From Streptomyces barringtoniae (GTDB lineage: Bacteria; Actinomycetota; Actinomycetes; Streptomycetales; Streptomycetaceae), in assembly GCF_020819595.1 (NCBI RefSeq), contig NZ_JAJHNP010000019.1:62001-126000 (forward strand): DNA of 64,000 bases, in the 5' to 3' direction. The position numbers were made by a program, and so were the translations under genes. A model generated the notes under the pieces. That model saw only the letters and a program-made list of their open reading frames with translations, was not told where the DNA came from and did not search any database. The first letter of the stretch is position 1. Each line of letters opens with the position of its first letter. Of this stretch, positions 41,589-49,040 are shown one piece after another.

Positions 41589-44249
41589 GTGAATGAGGCA
41601 GGCCGGTCGGACGAACAACTCAGTGCCGAGCTGCAGAGGTGGACGGGCGGGACGCCCGCGCTCCATCCCGTCGGTGAACTGCTCGACCGGCACTGGGAAG
41701 CGGCCTTCGCCTACGCTCGGTTGTGCACGGACGGGCCGCGGGCCGCGGGCATGCTCACCACCGCCGCCTTCACCCGGCTCTTCGGGGAATCCCTGCGGCA
41801 GGCCGGACCGACCGCCGCCTGGCGGCCCCATGTGCTGGTCGCCGTCCGGCGGATCGCGGCCGAGTGGGACTCCGACGGCCGCCAGGAACTCCTCCACCCG
41901 GCGCTGCGGTCCGGCGCCACCGGAGAGCGTGCCGCCGCCCGGCTGCTGCCGCCGCCGGGCCGACGACTGCTGTCCCGGGCGTTCCAGCGGGTGCCGCAGA
42001 TCTCCCGTGCGGTGCTGTGGCACACGGAGGTCGAGGCCGAACCGCTCGCCGTACCGGCGGGCCTGCTCGGCCTGGACGAGGAGGACGCCGGCGTCGAGCT
42101 CCGCCGGGGCCGGGAACGGCTGCGTGAGGAGTGTCTGCAGGTCCACCGCGAACTCGCCCCCGAGAACGAGTGCCGGCGCTATCTGCGCATGCTCGACGTG
42201 ACGTTCCGGCGCGGCGGCGTCGACGTCGACCCGGATCTGCGTGAGCATCTGGGCCGGTGCGGCCACTGCAGTCGCACCGCCGACCAACTGGCCGCGTTCA
42301 ACACGGGACTCGGCCTCGCCCTCGCCGAAGCGGTCCTCGGCTGGGGCGCCCAGGCCTACATGGACTCCCGGGCGAGCCGCCCCGAGGATCCGGCCGAACC
42401 GGCCCCACACCCCGAAACCACCGTGCCCCGGTCCGGCGAGGCTTTCCTGCCCTCCGAGCCACCGGGTCGGGGCGGTTCGGACGGCCCAGCGGACCGAGGC
42501 CTGTCCACCGAGTCCGTGGGTTGGGGTGGTTCTGCCGAGTCCGCGGGCCGTGGCCGTTCCGCCGAGTCCGAGCGGCGGGGTGGTTCAGCCGGTGGTGGGC
42601 GTCGGGGTGGGACCGCCGAGTCCATGGGTGGGAGCGGCTCAGTCGGGTCCATGGGGTCGGACGGCTCCGCCGAGCCCACGCCTCCGGGTGGTTCCGCCGG
42701 GGGCAGGCGTCGGGGTCGTTTCCCCGGGGCGACCAGCGGGGGCGGCGTTGCAGGAGCCCCGCCTCGCCGCGGTACCGGCCCCGCTGCCGACGCCGACGTG
42801 TTCGCCTCCGGTTCCGCCGAGGCCGACGCGTTTGCCTCCGGCCCACAGTCCGCCGGCGCCTCTGCCTACCCGTCCGACGCCGACGTGCTCGCCTCCGGTT
42901 CCGCCGAGGCCGACGCGTTTGCCTCCGACACCACCGGCTCGGCTTCCGCCGGCCGCTCCTTTGACGCCGCCGCGTTCGCGGATGCCGACGCCGTAGCCTC
43001 TCGCCCCTCGTCTGCCGACGCGTTCGCGTCCCGCCCCCCGTCTGCCGGCGAGTTTGCCTCCCGCCTCCCGTCCGCCGGCGCCTCCGTCCAGCCGTCCGAC
43101 GCCGACGTGTTCGCCTCCGCGTCCGCGGACGCCGACGTGTTCGCCTCCGGCCCACCGTCCGCCGGCGCCTCCGCCTACCCGTCCGACGCCGACGTGTTCG
43201 CCTCCGCGTCCGCAGGCGCCGAGGTGTTCGCCTCCGGTTCCCCCTCCGCCGACTTCGCCTTCCCCGCCGGCGCCGTGGGCTCCAGCCTCTCCCGACGCTC
43301 GGCCGGCGCCCGTGCGTCCGGTGGCCCCGGGGAAGCCACCCCCTCCGGCCGGTCGGCCCATCGTGCCGCCCGTGCGCGCAGGGCGAGGCGGCGGAATGTG
43401 GCGCTGGCTGTCGTCACCGTCAGCGGGCTGGTCGTGCTGCCCCTGGTGCTGTGGTCGGCGCTGGGGTCCGGCGACGGACCGGCCCCGGCCGGCAAGGACG
43501 CGTCCTCCCCGGCGCCGGGCAAGGACGCCAAGAGTCCCGGCGCCTCCTGGGCCGGTAGGCACAGGGCGGGACAGGGCACCCTGCACGGCCGGCTGCACAA
43601 CCTCGCCTCCGGACTGTGCGTCGGCGTCGTCGGCAAGAAGGCCGTCGAGGGCGCCGAGACCGAACTCGCCCCCTGCTCCACGACGTTGAGCCAGCAGTGG
43701 GCGTACGAGCCCGACGGGCTGCTGCGCAACTCCGCCGCGCCCGGCCTGTGCCTGGATTCCCACCTCGGCTACTCGGTCCGCCTCGCTCCCTGCTCGGCCA
43801 CCGGCGAGGCCGCCCGGAACATCCGCTACGACTTCACCCTCCAGGGCGCCCTGATACCCCGCTGGAACCAGGACCTGGCCCTCACCCCGGCCGCAACCGA
43901 CGGCTCCGGCGCCCTCGTCCTCAAGGACCGTGCCCCTGGCGCCGCCCAGCGGTGGACCCTCGACACCGCCAAGCCGGATCTGCAGATGCAGAACGTCGAC
44001 TGGGACAGCGACGCCGCCCCGTCGCCGGTCGCCAGTCCCCACCCGAGGACCGACGCGACGCCCGCTCCCAAGGCCTCCAGGACCACCTCCGCCCCCCGTA
44101 CGCCGTCCCCGACGGCGACCGGATCGGGCCCGGCGGCCACGCCCTCCGCCCCGGTCGACCCCTGCTCCGCGCACCCGTACTACTGCGGCTGGGGCAGCGG
44201 GGGATACGGGGACGGCGGGGGCTACGGCGGCGGGCCTCACCGCCGCTGA
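41589..44249 (+). CDS. sigma-like / zinc anti-sigma / TM / lectin fusion protein (paralogue 1)
   Basis: 886 residues. Residues ~27-92 resemble sigma region 2 (GELLDRHWEAAFAYARLC ... GPTAAWRPHVLVAVRRIAAE) and ~130-190 region 4 (AFQRVPQISRAVLWHTEVEA, then PAGLLGLDEEDAGVELRRGR). A ZAS zinc motif follows: Cys195-x24-His220-x3-Cys224-x2-Cys227, the spacing of RsrA-type anti-sigma factors. Residues ~260-600 are a low-complexity Ser/Ala/Gly linker with degenerate repeats. After a run of Arg comes one TM helix (~603-625, NVALAVVTVSGLVVLPLVLW), then a ricin-B-like lectin (~664-790; LHNLASGLCVGVVGK, QQWAYEPDG, AQRWTLD) and a Pro/Ser/Thr plus Gly/Tyr tail. GTG at 41589 follows GGAGG. Predicted topology: sigma/ZAS inside, lectin outside. 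Confidence 0.85.
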   Translation: MNEAGRSDEQLSAELQRWTGGTPALHPVGELLDRHWEAAFAYARLCTDGPRAAGMLTTAAFTRLFGESLRQAGPTAAWRPHVLVAVRRIAAEWDSDGRQELLHPALRSGATGERAAARLLPPPGRRLLSRAFQRVPQISRAVLWHTEVEAEPLAVPAGLLGLDEEDAGVELRRGRERLREECLQVHRELAPENECRRYLRMLDVTFRRGGVDVDPDLREHLGRCGHCSRTADQLAAFNTGLGLALAEAVLGWGAQAYMDSRASRPEDPAEPAPHPETTVPRSGEAFLPSEPPGRGGSDGPADRGLSTESVGWGGSAESAGRGRSAESERRGGSAGGGRRGGTAESMGGSGSVGSMGSDGSAEPTPPGGSAGGRRRGRFPGATSGGGVAGAPPRRGTGPAADADVFASGSAEADAFASGPQSAGASAYPSDADVLASGSAEADAFASDTTGSASAGRSFDAAAFADADAVASRPSSADAFASRPPSAGEFASRLPSAGASVQPSDADVFASASADADVFASGPPSAGASAYPSDADVFASASAGAEVFASGSPSADFAFPAGAVGSSLSRRSAGARASGGPGEATPSGRSAHRAARARRARRRNVALAVVTVSGLVVLPLVLWSALGSGDGPAPAGKDASSPAPGKDAKSPGASWAGRHRAGQGTLHGRLHNLASGLCVGVVGKKAVEGAETELAPCSTTLSQQWAYEPDGLLRNSAAPGLCLDSHLGYSVRLAPCSATGEAARNIRYDFTLQGALIPRWNQDLALTPAATDGSGALVLKDRAPGAAQRWTLDTAKPDLQMQNVDWDSDAAPSPVASPHPRTDATPAPKASRTTSAPRTPSPTATGSGPAATPSAPVDPCSAHPYYCGWGSGGYGDGGGYGGGPHRR
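42460..43300 (+). repeat. degenerate tandem repeats encoding the linker of paralogue 1
   Basis: From about 42781 the DNA repeats units of ~60 bp built on GACGCCGACGTGTTCGCCTC and GTCCGCCGGCGCCTC, encoding variations of S-D-A-D-V-F-A-S-G and S-A-G-A-S-A-Y-P. Before it (42460-42720) a second, GGT-rich set encodes R-G-G-S-A-E-S units. Copies such as YPSDADV occur four times. Such arrays commonly vary in copy number. Confidence 0.75.
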
Positions 44250-44250
44250 C

Positions 44251-44670
44251 TCAGGGCCGGTAAGGGGGTGACGGCGGGATCGTCCCCAGCTCCGGGGCCG
44301 GTTGGGGCCGCACCAGCAACACCGGGCAGGGCGCGTGGCCGAGGGCGAACCGGACCGCCGGGTCGAGGCACTTCGGCCCGGGCCGGGACCGGTCGCCGTC
44401 CCGGGCCGGCACCAGCAGATCGGCGCCCTCGGCGGCGGCCACCACCTGCCGCTCGACCCGGCCCGACCGCTCCTCGCGCGCACAGGGACGGCCCAGCCGG
44501 TCTGCGGCCGCGTCCAGCAGTTCGGCCGCCGAACTCCCGCCGAGTGCCGCCATCCGGTCGCCCGGATCCCTGTCCGGATACCCCCGGCCGAGCAGCCCCG
44601 CGAACGCGCCGTACGCCAGACCCGGCACCCCGGGCCCGGGCCCTCGACGAGCCGGGCGACCACACGCCAT
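44251..44670 (-). CDS. N-terminally truncated universal stress protein
   Basis: 139 residues. From about residue 14 it matches UspA-like Streptomyces proteins: LAYGAFAGLLGRGYPDRDP, SAAELLDAAADRLGRPCARE, RVERQVVAAAEGADLLVPAR, then the C-terminal nucleotide-binding loop GPKCLDPAVRFALGHAPCPV. The usual N-terminal ~35 residues with the first beta-strand are missing, replaced by a Gly/Pro/Arg stretch; traces of a normal start (RVVARLVEG) exist in another frame. It is therefore probably a decayed or shortened gene. It is convergent with paralogue 1, stop to stop within two bases. Confidence 0.5.
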   Translation of the reverse strand: MACGRPARRGPGPGVPGLAYGAFAGLLGRGYPDRDPGDRMAALGGSSAAELLDAAADRLGRPCAREERSGRVERQVVAAAEGADLLVPARDGDRSRPGPKCLDPAVRFALGHAPCPVLLVRPQPAPELGTIPPSPPYRP

Positions 44671-44713
44671 CCGGTCGGCCTCTCCCGGCGCACGTACCCG
44701 AGTCAGAGGCGGG

Positions 44714-45952
44714 TTACGAGCTGTGGCTGCCCGCCGCGCCCAGGAACTCCGCCCAGCCGCCCGCCGGGACCTGCCCCGGCACCAGCGTGCGCAGCTTCCG
44801 CAGCACCGCCGGGTCCTGCGCCTCCAGCCAGTGCACGAGCTGCTTGAACGACACGAACCGCACGTCGTCGCCGTACGCGGCCATCTTCCCGATGGCCTCC
44901 TCGACGGCGTCCATGTAGATGCCGCCGTTCCAGCGCTCGAAGTGGTTGCCGATGAAGAAGGGCGCCCGATTGGAGGTGTACGCCCGCTGGAAGCCGGCGA
45001 CATAGGCGTCCCGGGCCTGGGTGCGCCAGGCGTCGTACTGGGCGCGGTCGCCGTTCGGGTTGCCGCCGGACTGGTTGAACATCATGTTGTAGTCCATCGA
45101 CAGCACCTGGAAGGAGTGTCCGGGGAAGGGTATGGACTGCAGCGGGAAGTCCCAGATCTTCCCGCCCTGCACCTTGCCCGGCCAGATCTGCAGCCCGCCG
45201 GGGGAGCTGGCGTCGTACTTCCAGCCGAGCGCGGCCGCCGTGGGCAGCAGGTTGGACTGGCCCTCCAGACACGGGGTGCGCCCGCCGATCAGCTCCTTGC
45301 GGTAGTCGAAGGGGAGCGGCTCCAGGTCGGTGAAGCCGGTGTTGGTCTTCCACTTGGTCACGAAGTCGACCGCCTGGTCTATCTCGCTGCGCCACTCGGC
45401 GGGGGACCAGTTGCGCACGCCGGTCGCGCCGCAGAAGTGCCCGTTGAAGTGGGTGCCGATCTCATGGCCCTCCAGCCAGGCCGCGCGGACCTGCTGGAGG
45501 GTGGCGTGGATGTGCCGGTCGGCGAGGTAGCCGATGTCGGAGGCGCCGACCGGGTGCTGCGGCGGGCGGTACAGGTTCTTCTTGGACTCGGGCAGCGTGT
45601 AGATGCCGCTGAGGAAGAACGTCATCTTGGCGCCGTGGTCGGCGGCCACCTTGCGGAAGCGGGAGAACAGCTGGTTGCTCAGCTCGCCCGCGCCGTCCCA
45701 GGAGAACACCACGAACTGCGGGGGCTTCTGGCCCGGCTTCAGCCGTTCGGGCGTCGGCTGGTGCGGCTGGGCCCCGGTGTCGGCGGTGGAGCCGTCGCCG
45801 ATCGGCTTGACCGGCCGGGCCTGGGCCGTGCCCTTGCCGTCCCCCGGGCCGCCGATCCGGAGGCCGGTGCCGGAGGAGCACGCGGCCAGCGTGCCCAGGG
45901 CGCCCGCCGCCGCGCCCGCCGTCAGCACCCGCCTGCGTGAGATCCCGCTCAT
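44714..45952 (-). CDS. polysaccharide deacetylase-like lipoprotein
   Basis: 412 residues. A Tat-like/lipoprotein signal (SRRRVLTAGAAAGALGTLAA, then the lipobox Cys) anchors it outside. The catalytic NodB-like region has VVFSWDGAGELSNQLFSRF, HGAKMTFFLSGIYTLPES and GHEIGTHFNGHFCG (metal-binding His), with a long C-terminal part (NQSGGNPNGDRAQYDAW, FFIGNHFERWNGGIYMDAVE). The first Asp of the canonical TFDD motif appears as W-D-G-A-G, so activity may be altered. It would act on cell-wall or surface glycan. ATG at 45950-45952. Confidence 0.85.
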   Translation of the reverse strand: MSGISRRRVLTAGAAAGALGTLAACSSGTGLRIGGPGDGKGTAQARPVKPIGDGSTADTGAQPHQPTPERLKPGQKPPQFVVFSWDGAGELSNQLFSRFRKVAADHGAKMTFFLSGIYTLPESKKNLYRPPQHPVGASDIGYLADRHIHATLQQVRAAWLEGHEIGTHFNGHFCGATGVRNWSPAEWRSEIDQAVDFVTKWKTNTGFTDLEPLPFDYRKELIGGRTPCLEGQSNLLPTAAALGWKYDASSPGGLQIWPGKVQGGKIWDFPLQSIPFPGHSFQVLSMDYNMMFNQSGGNPNGDRAQYDAWRTQARDAYVAGFQRAYTSNRAPFFIGNHFERWNGGIYMDAVEEAIGKMAAYGDDVRFVSFKQLVHWLEAQDPAVLRKLRTLVPGQVPAGGWAEFLGAAGSHSS

Positions 45953-46096
45953 CTTGTCCCCGATTTCCTTGTCACGGCCCCTGGTGGGGCCTGCTCGCCG
46001 GTGTGGGTCGACGGGTTCGATGACGGGAGTCGTGGAGAAGATCGCGGCCTACGGCGCCTGTTGCCGTCCTGTGACAGTTGTGGCGCGAGCATGACG

Positions 46097-46130
46097 AACC
46101 CCGCTGCCCAGGCAGTGGGACAGCGGGGTT
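46097..46130 (-). terminator. hairpin terminator downstream of the DUF4232 gene
   Basis: AACCCCGCTG and CAGCGGGGTT form a perfect 10-base-pair stem around 14 bases that contain a nested CTGCC/GGCAG. It lies 19 bases past the DUF4232 stop on the minus strand. Confidence 0.75.
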
Positions 46131-46149
46131 CTCGGGGTGTCGGGGCCGG

Positions 46150-46842
46150 TCAGGGGGCCGTGCCGGGGCTGAACACCGACAGGAAGACGGACGAGGAGTT
46201 CCCGGAGACGGGCACCGCTCCGCCCGTCCACGCGACCTTCAGCGAGTCGCGCTCGTCCGGCGGTGTCACCAGCAGCGCGGCCGGGGTGGCCGTCTTGGCA
46301 CCGCTGATACCGGGGTTGGAGAAGGTCAGCCCCGCCCAGGCGCTCTGCCCGGGCCTGAGGGTGATCGTCGTCGGGGTGCCCGACTCGCGCTTGGGGTCCG
46401 ATCCGAGCTGGCTGCCGGAGGCGCTCATGAACGCCGCACCCGGATAGCCGTGCACGGTGCAGGTCCGGCCGGACCTGTTGGTGAGGACGACCGGGAAGTT
46501 CTCCTGGCCGGCGCCCGGGTCGTTGCGGCCCACCGAGGCGCGCAGCTCGGAGGTGTGGCAGCGGGTGCTCGCCGCGGGCGTGGCCGTGTTGCCGCCGCTC
46601 GCGGAGGGGGCCGCCTTCGAGGGGGAGGACGGGGCGGCGCCGGTGGACGTGCCGGACCGGGCGGACGTGGTCGACGCCGGGCTCTTCGTGGTGCCCGTCG
46701 CCGGCGCGGCCGTACCGGAGGCCGTGATGGGCGGGTTGCTGTGGACGTCCTTGCCGTTGCCGCAGGCGGACAGGAGGCCCAGCACGGCGACCGTGCCCAC
46801 GAGCAGGGCCCCGTGCCGCGCGGACCGGGGGGTGTACACCAT
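46150..46842 (-). CDS. DUF4232 lipoprotein
   Basis: 230 residues. A lipoprotein signal (LLVGTVAVLGLLSAC) is followed by a ~65-residue Ser/Thr/Ala linker, then a DUF4232 domain (RCHTSELRASVGRNDPGAGQ, FPVVLTNRSGRTCTVHGYPG, TITLRPGQSAWAGLTFS). Such proteins are surface-exposed and of unknown function. Start: ATG at 46840-46842 with AGGAG upstream. It lies downstream of the kinase gene on the same strand (148 bp apart). Confidence 0.88.
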   Translation of the reverse strand: MVYTPRSARHGALLVGTVAVLGLLSACGNGKDVHSNPPITASGTAAPATGTTKSPASTTSARSGTSTGAAPSSPSKAAPSASGGNTATPAASTRCHTSELRASVGRNDPGAGQENFPVVLTNRSGRTCTVHGYPGAAFMSASGSQLGSDPKRESGTPTTITLRPGQSAWAGLTFSNPGISGAKTATPAALLVTPPDERDSLKVAWTGGAVPVSGNSSSVFLSVFSPGTAP

Positions 46843-46990
46843 GTCGCTCAACACTCCTGGAGGGTCAGGGCACGCGCCGGAACGCGTGCCTCGAGGCGCG
46901 GGTGCGCCGTCCTCACCTTCCGATGCGCGCAACGCCGGAAGAGTTCGGCACACGCAGGAATCTTTTCCCCGCCGTGGCCTTCGGCAGGCC

Positions 46991-48382
46991 TCAGGTCACG
47001 CTCAGCGAACGGACTATCCCTTCGGTCGCGTCCCCGGTGCCCCGCTGACGCACCTGCACGTACACCTGGGGCTGCGCGGCGCCGTGGGCCGGGATCAGCG
47101 CGGTCTCCGTGACCGAGCCGCCGTCCGGGCAGCCGCTCCAGGCCCGCACCAGACCGCGCCAGTCGGCGTCGGCGAAGGTGCGGCTGCCGGAGTAGCTGCA
47201 GCCCGTGTGCGCGAGGGCCTTCACCTTCGCGGTGACGTCGCCGTGCTCGCTCAGCCCGACGAACACGCCGTCCACCGCCCTGCCCAGATCGGGCCACCGG
47301 GTCAGGTCGTCGGCCACCACCAGTCCCGGTTCGTGGCCCTTGCCGAGGCGCAGCGCGCCCGGGTCCCAGCCGGAGTCGCGCAGTTCGCGGCCGAAGCCCG
47401 CCGGCACCCTGACGGCCACCCGCCCGGTCGCGTCCGCGACCCGCACCTGGTCCGAGGAGCCGCCGTGCTGGATCGCCAGGGTCACCGCGGCCGCGGCCGC
47501 CGCCGCGGTGAGGACCGCGGTCAGGGACAGGGTGACCGTGTTCAGCCGGCCGCGCACACCGTCCAGCCGCCGGGCGGGCCGGAGCGCGGGCGGCCCCGCC
47601 GCCAGCCGGCCGAGCTCGTCCGCGAACACCTGCGCGCCGGGCCAGCGGCGTGCCCGGTCCGGCTCCAGCGCGCGCAGCAGCGCCCGCTCCACGTCCTCGC
47701 CGAGGTCCGGCCGCAGCCGCCGGGGCGGTACGACCCGACCCGGCGGGCCCGGCACGGCCCCGGTGACCAGCTCGTAGCCGACCGCGCCCAGGCTGTAGAC
47801 GTCGGCCCGCTCGTCGATGCCCGCGCCGGGCTCGGCCTGCTCGGGCGGCTGATAGCCCGCCGAGCCCGCCGCCAGCGTGAGCACAGAGGCCTGCGCGAGG
47901 CTCTTGGCGAGCCCCAGATCGGCCAGCAGCACCCGCCGGGTGCCGTCCGGGGCGGTGTGCAGCAGCACGTTGGTCGGCTTGATGTCCCGGTGCACGATCC
48001 CCGCCTCGTGCAGCGCGGCGGCGGCCCGCGCGGCCTCCGCCGTCAGCGCCAGCGCGTGCCCCACCGGCAGCGGCCCGCCCTCCAGCAGGTCGGCGAGGGT
48101 GCCGCCGTCGGCGTACTCCATCACGAAGTACGGCCTGCCGTCGGGGAGTTCACCGATGTCGTAGACCTGCACCACCCGGCTGGAGCCGGCCCGGCGCAGC
48201 AGCCGTGCCTCGGACAGGAAGCGGTCCCTGATGTCGAGCCGGTGCGACCAGTTCTCGGCGAGGACCTTCACCGCGACCGGGGCCTGGAGCTCGTCGTCGT
48301 GGGCGAGCCAGACCGTGGCGAAGGCGCCGGTGCCCAGCGGCCGTGCGAGGCGGTAGCGGCCGATCCGCCCTGGGGATTGCAT
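46991..48382 (-). CDS. transmembrane serine/threonine protein kinase (PknB type)
   Basis: 463 residues. Kinase domain 8-265: Gly loop GTGAFATVW at 17-25, Lys39 in VAVKVL, catalytic HRDIKPTN at 131-138, Asp155 in ADLGLAKS (DLG instead of DFG), YQPPEQA for the P+1 loop and DVYSLGAVGYELVTG. One TM helix at 282-304 precedes a ~155-residue outside domain (VRVPAGFGRELRDSGWDPGA) of unknown ligand. The ATG at 48380-48382 has no ribosome binding site; CATGAT six bases upstream could serve a leaderless transcript. It is divergent from a sigma factor gene with 45 bp between, so both probably share control. Confidence 0.93.
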   Translation of the reverse strand: MQSPGRIGRYRLARPLGTGAFATVWLAHDDELQAPVAVKVLAENWSHRLDIRDRFLSEARLLRRAGSSRVVQVYDIGELPDGRPYFVMEYADGGTLADLLEGGPLPVGHALALTAEAARAAAALHEAGIVHRDIKPTNVLLHTAPDGTRRVLLADLGLAKSLAQASVLTLAAGSAGYQPPEQAEPGAGIDERADVYSLGAVGYELVTGAVPGPPGRVVPPRRLRPDLGEDVERALLRALEPDRARRWPGAQVFADELGRLAAGPPALRPARRLDGVRGRLNTVTLSLTAVLTAAAAAAAVTLAIQHGGSSDQVRVADATGRVAVRVPAGFGRELRDSGWDPGALRLGKGHEPGLVVADDLTRWPDLGRAVDGVFVGLSEHGDVTAKVKALAHTGCSYSGSRTFADADWRGLVRAWSGCPDGGSVTETALIPAHGAAQPQVYVQVRQRGTGDATEGIVRSLSVT

Positions 48383-48427
48383 ACGACTATCATGCCTGGC
48401 CTGAGATCGACTCGAAGGGGGACCCCG

Positions 48428-48976
48428 GTGCAGGACCAGGCGCCGATGGAAGACCTCGCCCGGCGGGCCGCCGCTGGCGACGGAGCGGCCCTGGACCGGC
48501 TGCTCACCGAGATCCGGCCGGAGGTCCTGCGCCGCTGCGGGCGCTTCCTGCCGTGCCGGGAGGACGCCGAGGAGGCCGCCCAGGACGCGCTGCTCCAGGT
48601 GGCCCGGCACATCGCGGCCTTCGAGGGCCGCAGCCGCTTCGGCACCTGGCTGTACACGGTGGTCGCCAACTGCTGCCGGCAGAAGTACCGCGAGCTGAAG
48701 CGGCGGGCCGCCGAGCAGCCGGCCGCCATCGAGCCTTCGCACGCCGTCGACCCGCGCACCACCAGCGTGATCGCCGGCTCCCGGGTGGACCTGCTGGAGG
48801 CGCTGGAGCGGTTGGAGCGGACTCATCCGCACCTGGTCGCGCCGCTGGTCTACCGGGACATCTGCCAACTGGACTACGCGGAGGTCGCCGAGCGCGTGGG
48901 CATCCCCCTCGGCACCCTGAAGTCCCGTCTGCACGAGGCCCGCAAACAGGTACGTCCGTGGCTGGCGGGTTCCTGA
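48428..48976 (+). CDS. sigma-70 family (ECF-like) RNA polymerase sigma factor
   Basis: 182 residues. Region 2 at ~10-85 (RPEVLRRCGRFLPCREDAEE, AAQDALLQVARHIAAFEGRS, FGTWLYTVVANCCRQKYREL) and region 4 at ~125-178 (PLVYRDICQLDYAEVAERVG, IPLGTLKSRLHEARKQVRPW). There is no region 1 or 3, so it is ECF-sized. No anti-sigma gene follows. GTG at 48428 has GAAGGGGG upstream; an ATG six codons on is an alternative. It is divergent from the kinase gene. Confidence 0.92.
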   Translation: MQDQAPMEDLARRAAAGDGAALDRLLTEIRPEVLRRCGRFLPCREDAEEAAQDALLQVARHIAAFEGRSRFGTWLYTVVANCCRQKYRELKRRAAEQPAAIEPSHAVDPRTTSVIAGSRVDLLEALERLERTHPHLVAPLVYRDICQLDYAEVAERVGIPLGTLKSRLHEARKQVRPWLAGS

Positions 48977-48994
48977 GCGCCGCCGCTCCCGCTG

Positions 48995-49040
48995 GAAGCC
49001 CTGCTGGCCTGGAAGCCCTGCTGCTCTAGAAGCCCTGCTG
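48995..49040. repeat. three direct repeats with 17-bp period between convergent genes
   Basis: GAAGCCCTGCTG occurs at 48995-49006, 49012-49023 and 49029-49040, exactly 17 bp apart. The third copy encodes the last residues (QQGF, stop) of the SpoIIE-type protein; the first two lie in the 49-bp gap after the sigma stop. Confidence 0.8.

Noticed and set aside
42781..43260. Possible CRISPR array
   Set aside because: The repeats are in frame, degenerate and translated within a long coding region; there are no unique spacers of constant length and no cas genes.
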